This document shows, one piece after another, positions 23,418-32,159 of a stretch of DNA of 45,337 nucleotides. A program made the position numbers and the translations under genes. Each line of letters starts with the position of its first letter. Position 1 is the stretch's first letter. Origin of the DNA: a virus; the IMG/VR virus record IMGVR_UViG_3300042368_000839, positions 1-45,337 of that record; one strand, written 5' to 3'. Below the pieces are notes generated by a model that saw only the letters and a list, made by a program, of their open reading frames with translations, did no database searches and was not told the origin of the DNA.

Positions 23418-24301
23418 TGACGCACTACCTCGGCACAAAGGGCAACGTCAAGCTGAGGCGTGGCACCAAGGCATTCATCGGCCGGGTGTCTGATCAGATC
23501 ATCCCCGACGATGTGAACACGTCGCTAAACCGGTTGTCGTTTGATGGGGCGATCAACAACATCCTGATCGGCGATCGGGTGGACATCAGCACCACGGACG
23601 CCCGTGGGCTGGTGTTCTTCCCGCCGTCCGTGTGGGGCCTGGAGAGCACCGACCCGCCCCAGGAGAGCTTCACGGCTTACGTGCATGTCAACGCCGTGGG
23701 CGGCCTGCGGTTCTTCCCGACCTTCACCGATGCGGTCAACAACGTCCGCGCCAATGAGATTCCGCTGGCGGCATTCACCGGCGACCCGCTGCAGATCAGC
23801 GTGCGCGTGCGTGATGTGCAATTCAACCTATTGGGATCGGTGGAGGGCTACGAGTTCAACACCGACCGGCAGACAATTGACGCCACAAGCCTCAATGATC
23901 GGTTTCGCCAGCAGCTATCCGCCGGCCTGATCAGCGGCGCTGGGCGGATCGAGTGCGAGTTCAACTATCTCACGATCGGGCTTACTGAGCCGTCTCTGCT
24001 GCTGCTGCAGCTGATCCAGCGGGTGGAGATTGGCAGCGAGTTTGATCTAGCCCTGTATCTGACCGACAAGGATATTGATCCCACGGTTGATACGATCTTC
24101 TACAACCTGACCGCCGTAGTGAATCGCTCCGGTGTGCAGGTGCGAGCTGGCGACATCGTGCGCTGCGCCATTGATTTTGTCACCACTGATGAAATCCAGC
24201 TGGTGTATGGCAAGCCGGCTAACTATATCCTGAAGGAGGATGACGACCGCATCGAGCTGGAGCAGTCGCTGGACTACCTGCTGCAGGAAGTGGACGACTG
24301 A
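23417..24301 (+). CDS. Tail protein of unknown role, partner of the tube-like protein
   Basis: A 294-residue beta-rich protein. MTHYLGTKGNVKLRRGTK and later strands (LTEPSLLLLQLIQRVEIGSEFDLALYLTDKD; YNLTAVVNRSGVQVRAGDIVRCAIDFVTTDEI) suggest two tube-like or baseplate-like beta domains. Residues 270-294 end acidic. Translation is coupled to the gene before. I know similar unnamed proteins from cyanophage tails, but not their function. Confidence 0.6.
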   Translation: MTHYLGTKGNVKLRRGTKAFIGRVSDQIIPDDVNTSLNRLSFDGAINNILIGDRVDISTTDARGLVFFPPSVWGLESTDPPQESFTAYVHVNAVGGLRFFPTFTDAVNNVRANEIPLAAFTGDPLQISVRVRDVQFNLLGSVEGYEFNTDRQTIDATSLNDRFRQQLSAGLISGAGRIECEFNYLTIGLTEPSLLLLQLIQRVEIGSEFDLALYLTDKDIDPTVDTIFYNLTAVVNRSGVQVRAGDIVRCAIDFVTTDEIQLVYGKPANYILKEDDDRIELEQSLDYLLQEVDD

Positions 24302-24306
24302 GCCCG

Positions 24307-24330
24307 TCCGTAGCCTGAGCCTGTGGACGG
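24307..24330 (+). promoter_or_regulatory. TAGCCTGA element before fibre gene
   Basis: TAGCCTGA at 24311-24318 flanked by GTCC and GGAC, much like the copy at 12441. It precedes the fibre start at 24349, which has no evident strong ribosome site. Confidence 0.35.
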
Positions 24331-24348
24331 TCGCGGTGAGGCGCACCC

Positions 24349-26796
24349 TTGGCTGATCAGCGGATAACCCAGCTCACGGCCCTGTCAAAGGCGGGTGCGG
24401 CGGCTAATGATGTGGTGCCCATCGCCGACATCTCCGCCAGCGAGACCAAGAAAATCACGCTGAAAGATCTGGTCGCCGCCGGCATCGACCTGGTGGACGC
24501 CGGGGAGATCGACCTGGAAAAGCTGGATCAGACCAGCACCACCAAGCTGGGTGCTGCGGCGATCGGCGATGGCGTGCTCACCGCCGCCAAGATGGCCGCC
24601 GATGCGGTCACAGCCGTTGCGGTCACAGCCCCCAGCACGGGAAACCATCGCGGCCGTGGGTGGCTGCACAGCGGCACCGGCAATCTGCAGGTGTGGGACG
24701 GGGCAGCGTTCCAGCAGGTGGTGATGCCCACCGCCGGCATCGGTGATCTGCAGGTGACCGCCGGCAAATTGGCTGATGGTGCTGTGACCACCGCGAAGGT
24801 GTCGCCGCTCGGTTCGGCCGCCTATGCCGCCGGATCGGTGAATACCGCCGCGCTGGCGGATCTGAACGTGACCAGCGGCAAGCTGGCGGATGGGGCGGTG
24901 CTGGCCGACAAGATCGGCACGGGTGCTGTCATCACGGCCAAGCTGGGCGCCGGTGCGGTGACCTACGACCGCATTCAGAACGTCTCTGCTACCGATCGAC
25001 TGCTGGGCCGCAGCTCTGCCGGTGCGGGGCCGGTTGAGGAAGTGCCGCTGACTGCTGCTGGCCGCGCCCTGATCGCTGGCGTGGATGCTGCAGCGCAGCG
25101 CAGCACACTAGGCCTGGGAACGCTGGCGACAGCATCCGGCACCTGGACGGACGGATCGACGTTCGCAGGCACCAGCTCGGGCACTAACACCGGCGATCAG
25201 ACCATCACCCTCACTGGTGACGTAACCGGCACTGGCACTGGGACGTTCGCCGCAACGATTGCCGATGGGGCAATCACCGAACTGAAGTACGCCGCACTGA
25301 GTATCCCCACCGGCGCGGTGCAGGATGACTCGATCACCGCGGCCAAGCTGGCGGATCAATCCTCTGCGGTGGTGAGCAACGGATCGCCATCAGGCGATGG
25401 GGCATTCATCGGGCAGCAGTGGTTCAACGCTGCCACGGGTGTGGTGTGGACATGGACCGGCAGCGAGTGGCAGGAACACCAAGCACCGACCATCCCTGAA
25501 TCTGGCGTTCCCGACCTGAACGCCAGCAAGATCACGGCTGGCGAGTTCCCGACCGATCGCCTAGCGGATGACGCCGTGACCGGCGTCAAGCTGGCGGATT
25601 ACAGCGTGGGGAAACTGGGCGAGGCAATTCCAGTTGCTGATTACATCAGCCAGCTGTATTTCAACCCATTGGATAAAGCCTTCTTCATGTGGGATGGCAA
25701 CGTCTGGCAGCCGATCGGGATCAGCACCGGCGCGGTCAAGTTTGCCGGCACCTATGACGCCTCCGACAATGAGGTGGCCAGCACCACCGCCGAGGGCGCA
25801 ACGCTGGGCCTAGTGGTCGGCAACGCATTGCCTGCCGCTGCAGTAGCCAACTCGGGCTACTACCTGGTGGTGAGCAAAAGCGGCACCGGCACCAGCCCGG
25901 CGCCTGCTGTTGCGCTGGCGCCCCCGGACCTGCTGCTTTCCACCGGCACGGCATGGGTCGAGGTGGATACATCGACCGGCTATACCACACAGACCGCCAG
26001 CGGTGTGGATTTTGTCCCTACGGGGCAGGTCGCTGCCACCAACGTGCAGCTGGCGATCGAGGAGGTGAGCAACGAGTGCCGTAACGCCAGCAACCTGACC
26101 AGCGGCACCCTGGCGGTCGCCAGGGGCGGCACCAACGTGGCCAGCTACACCAAGGGCGATCTGCTGGCTGCCAGCGCCGCCACGACCCTCACCAAGTTGA
26201 CGGTAGGTACCAACGGTCAGGTGCTGGTAGCGGATAGCAGCACGGCCACGGGCCTGCGGTGGTCCACCAACATCACCGGCAACGCCGCCACCGTCACCAA
26301 TGGCGTCTACACCAGCGGCGCCCAAACCATCGGCGGGGCCAAGACGTTCTCCAACGCACTGGTGAGCGATGGCACCTTCACCGCTAACGGCACGGTGTTC
26401 AGCGCCGGCATCCGCACCAATACCACTACAGGGGTGAGCGCCAACGTATTTCTGAACACCGCCAACGATCAGGTGCAGCGGGTCACGTCATCGCGGAAAT
26501 ACAAGATCGAGATCGAGACGGCACCGCTGGCCGAAAGCCGCCGGATCCTGTCGGCCACTAGGCCGGTGAGCTACCTGCCCAACCCGGAGAACACCAGCGA
26601 CGATCCGACCATCAGGGTGTGGGGCCTGATCGCTGAAGAGGTGGCGGAGTATGCGCCGGAGATGGTGATGTGGGGCCTCGGCGGGCAGGCAGAGGGCGTG
26701 AGCTACGACCGCTTCGGCGTGCACTTGATCAACGTGGCGAACGACCATGAGGCCAGGATCGCCGCGCTGGAATCAGCGCTGCAGTCTCTAGCCTGA
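24349..26796 (+). CDS. Tail fibre with C-terminal S74 intramolecular chaperone
   Basis: An 815-residue trimeric-fibre protein. The start is TTG at 24349. Residues 1-60 (MADQRITQLTALSKAGAAANDVVPIADI) form the usual attachment domain. The middle is a repetitive shaft (KLADGAVTTAKV, KLADGAVLADKI, TSGTLAVARGGTN) with many TG-rich segments. The last 110 residues are a peptidase S74 chaperone (VTSSRKYKIEIET... with the Ser and Lys of the self-cleavage pair, then VWGLIAEEVAEYAPEMV and a heptad end INVANDHEARIAALESAL). This domain helps trimer folding, then cuts itself off. Receptor binding is expected in the part just before it. Confidence 0.88.
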   Translation: MADQRITQLTALSKAGAAANDVVPIADISASETKKITLKDLVAAGIDLVDAGEIDLEKLDQTSTTKLGAAAIGDGVLTAAKMAADAVTAVAVTAPSTGNHRGRGWLHSGTGNLQVWDGAAFQQVVMPTAGIGDLQVTAGKLADGAVTTAKVSPLGSAAYAAGSVNTAALADLNVTSGKLADGAVLADKIGTGAVITAKLGAGAVTYDRIQNVSATDRLLGRSSAGAGPVEEVPLTAAGRALIAGVDAAAQRSTLGLGTLATASGTWTDGSTFAGTSSGTNTGDQTITLTGDVTGTGTGTFAATIADGAITELKYAALSIPTGAVQDDSITAAKLADQSSAVVSNGSPSGDGAFIGQQWFNAATGVVWTWTGSEWQEHQAPTIPESGVPDLNASKITAGEFPTDRLADDAVTGVKLADYSVGKLGEAIPVADYISQLYFNPLDKAFFMWDGNVWQPIGISTGAVKFAGTYDASDNEVASTTAEGATLGLVVGNALPAAAVANSGYYLVVSKSGTGTSPAPAVALAPPDLLLSTGTAWVEVDTSTGYTTQTASGVDFVPTGQVAATNVQLAIEEVSNECRNASNLTSGTLAVARGGTNVASYTKGDLLAASAATTLTKLTVGTNGQVLVADSSTATGLRWSTNITGNAATVTNGVYTSGAQTIGGAKTFSNALVSDGTFTANGTVFSAGIRTNTTTGVSANVFLNTANDQVQRVTSSRKYKIEIETAPLAESRRILSATRPVSYLPNPENTSDDPTIRVWGLIAEEVAEYAPEMVMWGLGGQAEGVSYDRFGVHLINVANDHEARIAALESALQSLA

Positions 26797-26816
26797 TGGA
26801 CAGGACAGGAGCCCCG

Positions 26817-26993
26817 ATGAAAGAGCAGTTGATCCAGCTGATCACCGCCTACGGCGTGGCCCACGCCAGCGGCAACGCGATCCTTAAGCAGCTCGCCGCT
26901 GGGCAGATCGATGCGTTCCTGGCGGCGGTTGAGGTGGTCAAGCCTGAGCCGGCTGCGCCTGAGGTGGTGGCTGCGGAGGTTGAGGGCCAGTGA
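26817..26993 (+). CDS. Small helical protein after the fibre gene
   Basis: A 58-residue protein starting MKEQLIQLITAYGVAHASGN. The frame also has an ATG at 26796, but the AGGA ribosome site at about 26806-26809 fits the ATG at 26817. A helix followed by a Pro/Glu/Val-rich tail (VVKPEPAAPEVVAAEVEGQ). Small proteins of this kind near fibre genes are often fibre-attachment or assembly factors. The function is unknown. Confidence 0.6.
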   Translation: MKEQLIQLITAYGVAHASGNAILKQLAAGQIDAFLAAVEVVKPEPAAPEVVAAEVEGQ

Positions 26994-27622
26994 TCTACCC
27001 CGCCAAGCTGGACATCACGATCCTGCAGAACAGCACATTCAAGGCAGTATTCCGAGCGCTGCAGAAACAGCAGGCCATCACGGCGTTCACTGTCACCAGT
27101 GGCAACCCGATTTTCACTGTGCCCTGCCACGGCCTGATCGCTGGCGACAAGGTGGTGATCGTGCCGCCTGGCGATGCGGAGGCCACACTGCCAGCACCGA
27201 CCACGCCAGAGGCCCCTGACGTGCCCTGCGGGCTGACGCTCAATCAGGTGTATTTTGTTTCCGCCACTGGGCTGACCAGCAGCGCATTCACCGTCTCGGC
27301 CACCAATGGCGGTGCGGCCATCACGGTGGCGAACACCGCGCTCGACCCGATGGCGGTTGCCCAGCCGGTTGACCTGGCCGGCTACACCGCCGACGCGGAC
27401 GTGAAGGGGCTGACGGATGATCTGCAGAAAGCGACCTTCACCTGCGCCCTGGAGACTGCCGCCGATGGCCTGGTGAGCATCACGATGGCACCGGCCACCA
27501 CCGCCGGGCTGGAGGTGGGCCGCTACGGCTGGGACGCCTCGCTGACCAGCAGTGCCGGTGAGCGTTACTACTGGCTGCAGGGTGTGGCCACGGTTGCGAA
27601 GACCTATTCGAGGAATAGCTGA
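26990..27622 (+). CDS. Structural protein, possible baseplate/fibre accessory
   Basis: A 210-residue protein starting GTG at 26990, overlapping its neighbour's stop. IYPAKLDITILQNSTFKAVFRALQ is followed by an insert that includes CHGLIAGDKVVIVPPGDAEA and ATGLTSSAFTVSATNGG, the style of a beta-domain capture motif; a second half carries TADADVKGLTDDLQKATFTCALETA and GRYGWDASLTSSAGERYYWLQG. The pattern of the ends recalls proteins that cap fibres or the baseplate. The family name is not certain. Confidence 0.55.
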   Translation: MIYPAKLDITILQNSTFKAVFRALQKQQAITAFTVTSGNPIFTVPCHGLIAGDKVVIVPPGDAEATLPAPTTPEAPDVPCGLTLNQVYFVSATGLTSSAFTVSATNGGAAITVANTALDPMAVAQPVDLAGYTADADVKGLTDDLQKATFTCALETAADGLVSITMAPATTAGLEVGRYGWDASLTSSAGERYYWLQGVATVAKTYSRNS

Positions 27623-27624
27623 TC

Positions 27625-28626
27625 ATGGCCTGCACCAAAGAGACCTACACCGCTACAGCAACCTGGACTGCATCGCAACTGGCCGATTTGTTCCGCGATG
27701 CGTTCATCGACGCGGGGCTGATGACAGCCTGGTTCGATTCGTTCCTGAGTGGCAGCATCGAGAATCGGATTCTGGAAGTCACCTACGACGGGACCAAGGC
27801 ATACGGCACAACTTACTACTGGTTTATGTTCTCGACCGGTGGAGTGTTTCTCCATGTGGCGACGGGGTGGAATGCTGCGACGGATCAGCCAACTGGCACG
27901 CAGTATCTGGACTTCTTCGCTACCACGACGAACGCAACAAGCAACCACTGGCAGATGTTCGCTGCTGCCACATCAAACACTGTGGAGCTGGTGCGTTACA
28001 CCTCTGGCGTGGATGCGGATCAGAGCTGGTTTGTTATTAAACGCAGCGGCGACGTTAATCGTACGTTTACGATTATCAACGATGCGCTTACGGTGCAGTC
28101 GTGGCTGGATTTGAGCAAGGGGTTTTTCAATGGGTTTGTGCATGTTGCGCCGACTATTGATGGCGCATTTGCGCAAGTCAATTTTCGCCGTGGCCCTTCG
28201 CTTAGGCGAGAAATTGCAGTAGGAACTTTTCTCATTGGCAATACTGATAGCACGCGGTATGCCAGTAATAGCACGGCTAGCCCGGCTTGGTTTTCTTATG
28301 GTGCAGTCGGAAGGTCCAGTGTTCCCTTCAATAACTACTCAACCACCTCTGTTGGAGCTATCCCCCTCCCCACCGCCTCAGCCACCGCCAACCCTGCCTA
28401 CACCGCCGACAGCAACCCCGTATTCCATAGCCTGCCATTCCACCCATACGTTGCCGAGTCGCTACCCTCCGATTTCGGCCTGAGCTTCCATTTCGCCAGC
28501 AATGCGTTTGACCCTGGCGACACCTTAGTGGTCACTGCAGGCACTGAGGAATGGGAAGTGCTGGCTGAAACCCCAGGCACTGCCGGAACCGTTGCCACCC
28601 CCATGTTCCTCGCCCGCATGGTCTGA
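27625..28626 (+). CDS. Unrecognised structural protein with A+T-rich segment
   Basis: A 333-residue protein, mainly beta with many aromatic residues (TTYYWFMFSTGGVFLHVATGW, SNHWQMFAAATSNTVELVRY). The DNA for residues 130-235 (about 28020-28340) is clearly richer in A+T than the flanks, giving codons such as AAT, TTT and ATT. It starts two bases after the previous stop and overlaps the next gene by one. Likely a virion surface protein; function unknown. Confidence 0.55.
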   Translation: MACTKETYTATATWTASQLADLFRDAFIDAGLMTAWFDSFLSGSIENRILEVTYDGTKAYGTTYYWFMFSTGGVFLHVATGWNAATDQPTGTQYLDFFATTTNATSNHWQMFAAATSNTVELVRYTSGVDADQSWFVIKRSGDVNRTFTIINDALTVQSWLDLSKGFFNGFVHVAPTIDGAFAQVNFRRGPSLRREIAVGTFLIGNTDSTRYASNSTASPAWFSYGAVGRSSVPFNNYSTTSVGAIPLPTASATANPAYTADSNPVFHSLPFHPYVAESLPSDFGLSFHFASNAFDPGDTLVVTAGTEEWEVLAETPGTAGTVATPMFLARMV

Positions 28627-29075
28627 TGGCTGTCATCAATCAGAGCCCAGCAGGGCAAACCAGCGTCGCCATCTCGGGCATCAGCTTCGCCAGCTTGGTG
28701 GTCGGCAGCGGCGATCCGTTCCGTGATCCTGCCGTGCGCGTGCAGGATGGTGGTCCCAGTGTGGCCATCGGCTTCGGCGCCGCCAGCGTCTCGCTGGTTG
28801 GTGCCGCCATCGCCCTACTCGACGCCCCCGGCGACAACGCCGTGAGCCTGGCGACGATGGCAGCGGCCAAGATCACCAGCACCCGGAACGATCGACTGGT
28901 GGCAGTGGATGATCCGTCGCCCGGCACGCTGGTGCATGTTGGCCAATCTGCTGCTGAGGTGGCGAAGGTTGCTGGCAGCAATCGGCTGGTGGCAGTGTCC
29001 AATCTCTCCGCCGGCACGCTGGCCGCAGTGCAGCAGGACGGCATGGATGTGGTGGTTGTGGCTGCAAATCCGTAG
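28626..29075 (+). CDS. Hypothetical structural protein with internal short repeat
   Basis: A 149-residue beta-rich protein. The C-terminal half holds a twice-repeated unit NDRLVAVDDPSPGTLVHVGQ and SNRLVAVSNLSAGTLAAVQQ. Likely the last protein of the fibre/accessory structural group before lysis genes. Function unknown. Confidence 0.5.
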   Translation: MAVINQSPAGQTSVAISGISFASLVVGSGDPFRDPAVRVQDGGPSVAIGFGAASVSLVGAAIALLDAPGDNAVSLATMAAAKITSTRNDRLVAVDDPSPGTLVHVGQSAAEVAKVAGSNRLVAVSNLSAGTLAAVQQDGMDVVVVAANP

Positions 29076-29113
29076 CCCCAGCTCTGCAGACTGAGGCAGC
29101 AACCGCAGCATCC

Positions 29114-29305
29114 GTGGGTCCAGAGTTCGTCGTTGCCGCCCTTGGCTTGTGCGGCGCAGGTGTCACAGCCCTCTGGAAGATCGCCAATGGGCTAGGCAGA
29201 TTTGAGGCCCGCACCACCACCATCCTTGGGGGGATTCAGGAAATGCTCAGGGACCACGAAGAGCGGCTTAGGGACGTGGAGCGGAGGGCGGAGGGCGGCC
29301 GATGA
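29114..29305 (+). CDS. Small membrane-anchored coiled-coil protein, lysis candidate
   Basis: A 63-residue protein from GTG 29114. N-terminal membrane segment (EFVVAALGLCGAGVTALWKIA) is followed by a coiled coil (MLRDHEERLRDVERRAE). The arrangement, and its place at the start of the lysis region, fit a spanin-like or holin-accessory protein. The stop overlaps the next ATG. No clear family. Confidence 0.5.
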   Translation: MGPEFVVAALGLCGAGVTALWKIANGLGRFEARTTTILGGIQEMLRDHEERLRDVERRAEGGR

Positions 29306-29589
29306 AACCCGATGTGACCCGCCAAGCCCCCGCATGGCTAGGAGGCGTGACAGCCGGACTGGCGATCGCTGGCGGCGTTGGCTACATCATTGATTGCCGC
29401 GTGTCTGGCAAGGATCTGGACAGCTGCTGGATGACCGGCCACAGCATGATTACCCGCGCCTCTGACCTAGCACTTGGTGGCGCCGTTGGCGGAGTTGTGG
29501 GGTACTGGACCAAAAACCCGGCACTACACCGCAAAGAGAACGGCGCCTCTCACTCCCCGCGCCGCCGCCCTGGCGACCCTGACGCATGA
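29302..29589 (+). CDS. Putative holin, two membrane segments
   Basis: A 95-residue protein with hydrophobic stretches APAWLGGVTAGLAIAGGVGYII and LALGGAVGGVVGYW, separated by a short loop with two Cys (DCRVSGKDLDSCW) and ending in a positively charged tail (HRKENGASHSPRRRPG). Size, topology and charge fit a holin that would release the endolysin encoded 1 kb downstream. It overlaps both neighbours by four bases. Confidence 0.55.
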   Translation: MKPDVTRQAPAWLGGVTAGLAIAGGVGYIIDCRVSGKDLDSCWMTGHSMITRASDLALGGAVGGVVGYWTKNPALHRKENGASHSPRRRPGDPDA

Positions 29590-29738
29590 CTCTCCACCCG
29601 ACCGCTGATCTGCTGCTGGGCCTGCTGGCCTGGCTGGCCACCACCGCCCTGGTGGAGCTGGTGATCAAACCGGCGATGTTCCGGCTGTATCACCGCGCTG
29701 ACAAGGCTACCGGCGACCGCCTGCCCGACCTGAAATGA
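29586..29738 (+). CDS. Small single-pass membrane protein
   Basis: A 50-residue protein (MTLHPTADLLLGLLAWLATT...) with one hydrophobic segment and a basic tail (YHRADKATGDRLPDLK). ATG overlaps the holin stop, and its TGA overlaps the glycoside hydrolase ATG, so it is part of the same lysis operon. May be a holin partner or antiholin. Confidence 0.6.
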   Translation: MTLHPTADLLLGLLAWLATTALVELVIKPAMFRLYHRADKATGDRLPDLK

Positions 29739-30613
29739 TCACTATCAAAGGCGACCGGTTCCTGATCAACGGCAAGGCCCGGCGGCTGGCCGGCAACCAC
29801 ACATGGGACGTGGTGCAGGAGGTCAACGGGAACCGCACGCCGATCGACAAGCTGACCGGGAACTTCACCCGGTTGTGGACGGTGGAGACCAAGGCCTTCG
29901 TCAACAATCGCCCGCCGTTCGTTGGCGCCGACCCTGGCCTGATCCGCGTCAAGGGTGGGCCGTGGCGCAAGGATCTGAGCCTCAACGGCCGGTTCTACCG
30001 ACGCATGGAGCAGGCCGTTGCGCAGGCCGACCGGCGGGACATCGTGACCGGCGTAGTGCTGTTTGAGGGCTCGCTGCCCGATCTGTTCCCCCGTGCTTGG
30101 GAGTTTCACCCGTTCCGCGGCAAGGGGCCAGCGACGCACCACGACGTGCACACGAAGGGGCCCTGGAACCAGTACCAGAAGGCGCACATCAAGCGGATGG
30201 TGCGCACCCTGGAGCCTTACGACAACGTGATCTACGAGGTCGGCAACGAGCTGACCAAGCCTTCCACCGGCTGGTTCCAGGGCTGGGTGGTCAAGCAGGT
30301 GCAGAAGCTCACCGATGCACCCGTGGGCGTCTCCTATGCCCGTGGCGTGCACCCCTCCGGCGGCCAGCAGTGGATGCGCCGCACCGGTGCCGATTGGCTC
30401 GCGCCTGGCGGGACTGCCCCGGTCGCCGGGTTCAAGGGGCCGCAGGTGCTCGACACGGACCACTCCTGGGCGCTCAGGTCGAACGTGCCAGGCCTGCAGA
30501 CTGCAGCTAGGGCCGGCCGCCCCATCTGGCTGATGGACGGGTTCCAGGGCACGATGCTGGCCAATATCGACAGCCTCGCACCTGACCGCGCTTTCATTTC
30601 TTCCCTGCTATGA
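29735..30613 (+). CDS. Glycoside-hydrolase-like protein (TIM-barrel type)
   Basis: A 292-residue protein with FLINGKARRLAGNHTW near the start, a segment I associate with the start of GH-A type TIM barrels, and YDNVIYEVGNELTKPS (residues 162-177), in which Glu172 after Asn is the expected acid/base residue. Later LDTDHSWALRSNVPG and RPIWLMDGFQG fit the final barrel strands. It could break down polysaccharide of the sheath or cell surface to aid release or infection. It lies in the lysis block between small membrane proteins and the endolysin, which suggests release. Substrate unknown. Confidence 0.75.
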   Translation: MITIKGDRFLINGKARRLAGNHTWDVVQEVNGNRTPIDKLTGNFTRLWTVETKAFVNNRPPFVGADPGLIRVKGGPWRKDLSLNGRFYRRMEQAVAQADRRDIVTGVVLFEGSLPDLFPRAWEFHPFRGKGPATHHDVHTKGPWNQYQKAHIKRMVRTLEPYDNVIYEVGNELTKPSTGWFQGWVVKQVQKLTDAPVGVSYARGVHPSGGQQWMRRTGADWLAPGGTAPVAGFKGPQVLDTDHSWALRSNVPGLQTAARAGRPIWLMDGFQGTMLANIDSLAPDRAFISSLL

Positions 30614-31800
30614 CTTACGCCACCGTTCGCGGCGCCGCCGAGCATCTCGCCCGCGCCGGCACCATCACCCCTCACCAGCTGGCTGCCCTGGGCCGACTGG
30701 ATGAACGCCTGAGGGATCACCCGGACATCATGCAGGAGTTCACGGACGGCTGGCGGGCGCAGGGCAGCCCTGCAGCGCCGGCGCCCGTGGCCGTTTGGCT
30801 GGCACCGGCCCGCACGATCGTGCGCGAGTTCGAGGGCTGCCACCTGAAGGCCTACCTGTGCCCGGCCAATGTGTGGACCGTGGGATGGGGCTCGACCACC
30901 ATCGCCGGCAAGGTGGTGAGAGAGGGTCAGAGCATCACCCAGGCGCAGGCCGATGCGCAACTGGACGCCGATCTGCAACGGTTCTATGACGCCCTCGCCC
31001 GGGCGATCCCTGCGGTCGCTGGCTGGCCACCGAACAGGGCCGCCGCGCTGGTGTCGTGGACCTACAACGTGGGAGTGGGGGCGATGCAGGACAGCACCCT
31101 GCGGCGGCGCATCCTGGCGGGCGAGGATCCGGCGCAGGTGGTGGCGGCAGAGCTCCCCAGGTGGAACAAGGCGGACGGCAACCCGCTGCCCGGGCTGACC
31201 CGCAGGCGGGCTGCAGAGGTGGCGCTGTTTGTGGGGCAGCAGCTGCAGCAGCAGACCGGCTACGGCAACCCGCTGCAGGTGCCCTGGTACTCGCAGATGG
31301 ATTCAGCCGACCGCGCCCAAGCCGCCCGGATGTGTTTCAGCTCCAGCAATGCCATGCTGCTGCAGTACCTCAAACCCGGCACCCTCAAGGGCGCCAATGG
31401 CGACGATCAGTATCTCAAGCGAGTCCAGCAGTACGGCGACACGACCGACCCGACCGCGCAGATCCGGGCGCTGTCGAGCTTTGGGATCCGGGCGAAGTTC
31501 ACCAAGGTGGCAGGGTTCGCCGATCTGGAGCAGCAGATCAACCGCGGCGTGCCTGTGCCCTGCGGGTTCCTGCATCGCGGCCCGGTGTCGGCCCCATCCG
31601 GCGGCGGCCACTGGCTGATCGTGGTGGGCTACGACCGGGACGATCTGATCGTTCACGATCCCTTCGGTGAAGCCGATCTAGTAAACGGCACCACCCTGGG
31701 CGGCGTGGCCCGGTTCGCCAGATACAGCCGGCGAAACTTCGGCTCGCGGTGGATGGTGGAAGGCGCGAATACGGGATGGGCAGTCATCGCTGAGCGCTGA
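30610..31800 (+). CDS. Two-domain endolysin: lysozyme plus C39-like peptidase domain
   Basis: A 396-residue lysis enzyme. Residues 65-215 are a GH24 phage lysozyme with the E-8aa-C-5aa-T catalytic set (Glu75, Cys84, Thr90: EFEGCHLKAYLCPANVWTVGWG) and the ALVSWTYNVG segment. Residues 222-390 are a C39-like papain-fold domain: WYSQMD start, MCFSSSNAMLLQYL with Cys241, GGHWLIVVGY with His333, and VHDPFG with Asp349. The first domain cuts glycan strands; the second may cut peptide or bind wall. N-terminal residues 1-60 are a helical domain of unknown role. No signal peptide is evident, so release depends on the holin. Confidence 0.88.
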   Translation: MTYATVRGAAEHLARAGTITPHQLAALGRLDERLRDHPDIMQEFTDGWRAQGSPAAPAPVAVWLAPARTIVREFEGCHLKAYLCPANVWTVGWGSTTIAGKVVREGQSITQAQADAQLDADLQRFYDALARAIPAVAGWPPNRAAALVSWTYNVGVGAMQDSTLRRRILAGEDPAQVVAAELPRWNKADGNPLPGLTRRRAAEVALFVGQQLQQQTGYGNPLQVPWYSQMDSADRAQAARMCFSSSNAMLLQYLKPGTLKGANGDDQYLKRVQQYGDTTDPTAQIRALSSFGIRAKFTKVAGFADLEQQINRGVPVPCGFLHRGPVSAPSGGGHWLIVVGYDRDDLIVHDPFGEADLVNGTTLGGVARFARYSRRNFGSRWMVEGANTGWAVIAER

Positions 31801-32144
31801 TGCCCTTCGATCACCAGATCGACCAGACCGAACTACAGCCCAAGAAAGCCACCAAGGCCCGATTCAGGCGCAGGATCTTCGCCGAGTGGGACCACGCCTG
31901 CGCATACTGCGCCGACCCAGCCGACACGCTCGACCACGTGCTGCCGCGCTCCAGGGGCGGGCTGACGGTGGCTGAGAACCTGGTGCCGGCATGCCGCCGG
32001 TGCAACGGGGCCAAGTCATCCACCGACTGGCGGGAGTGGTTCAGGGCCCAGGCCTGGCACTGCATCGAGCGGGAGGGCAGGATTGATGGATGGCTAGGGG
32101 GTGGTCTGCACACTGAAGGCATAGCCCAGTCTCCCCCGTCGTGA
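31800..32144 (+). CDS. HNH endonuclease (third in the window)
   Basis: A 114-residue protein with the compact HNH pattern: CAYC, LDHVLPRSRGG, ENLVPACRRCNGAK, then DWREWFRAQ. ATG overlaps the endolysin stop by one base. Related in sequence style to the HNH part of the 5258-6043 protein (LTVEHVLALTKGG, ACTACNSSK), so the two may share origin. Probably a mobile endonuclease inserted after the lysis operon. Confidence 0.9.
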   Translation: MPFDHQIDQTELQPKKATKARFRRRIFAEWDHACAYCADPADTLDHVLPRSRGGLTVAENLVPACRRCNGAKSSTDWREWFRAQAWHCIEREGRIDGWLGGGLHTEGIAQSPPS

Positions 32145-32159
32145 TAGCTATCTGAAGCG

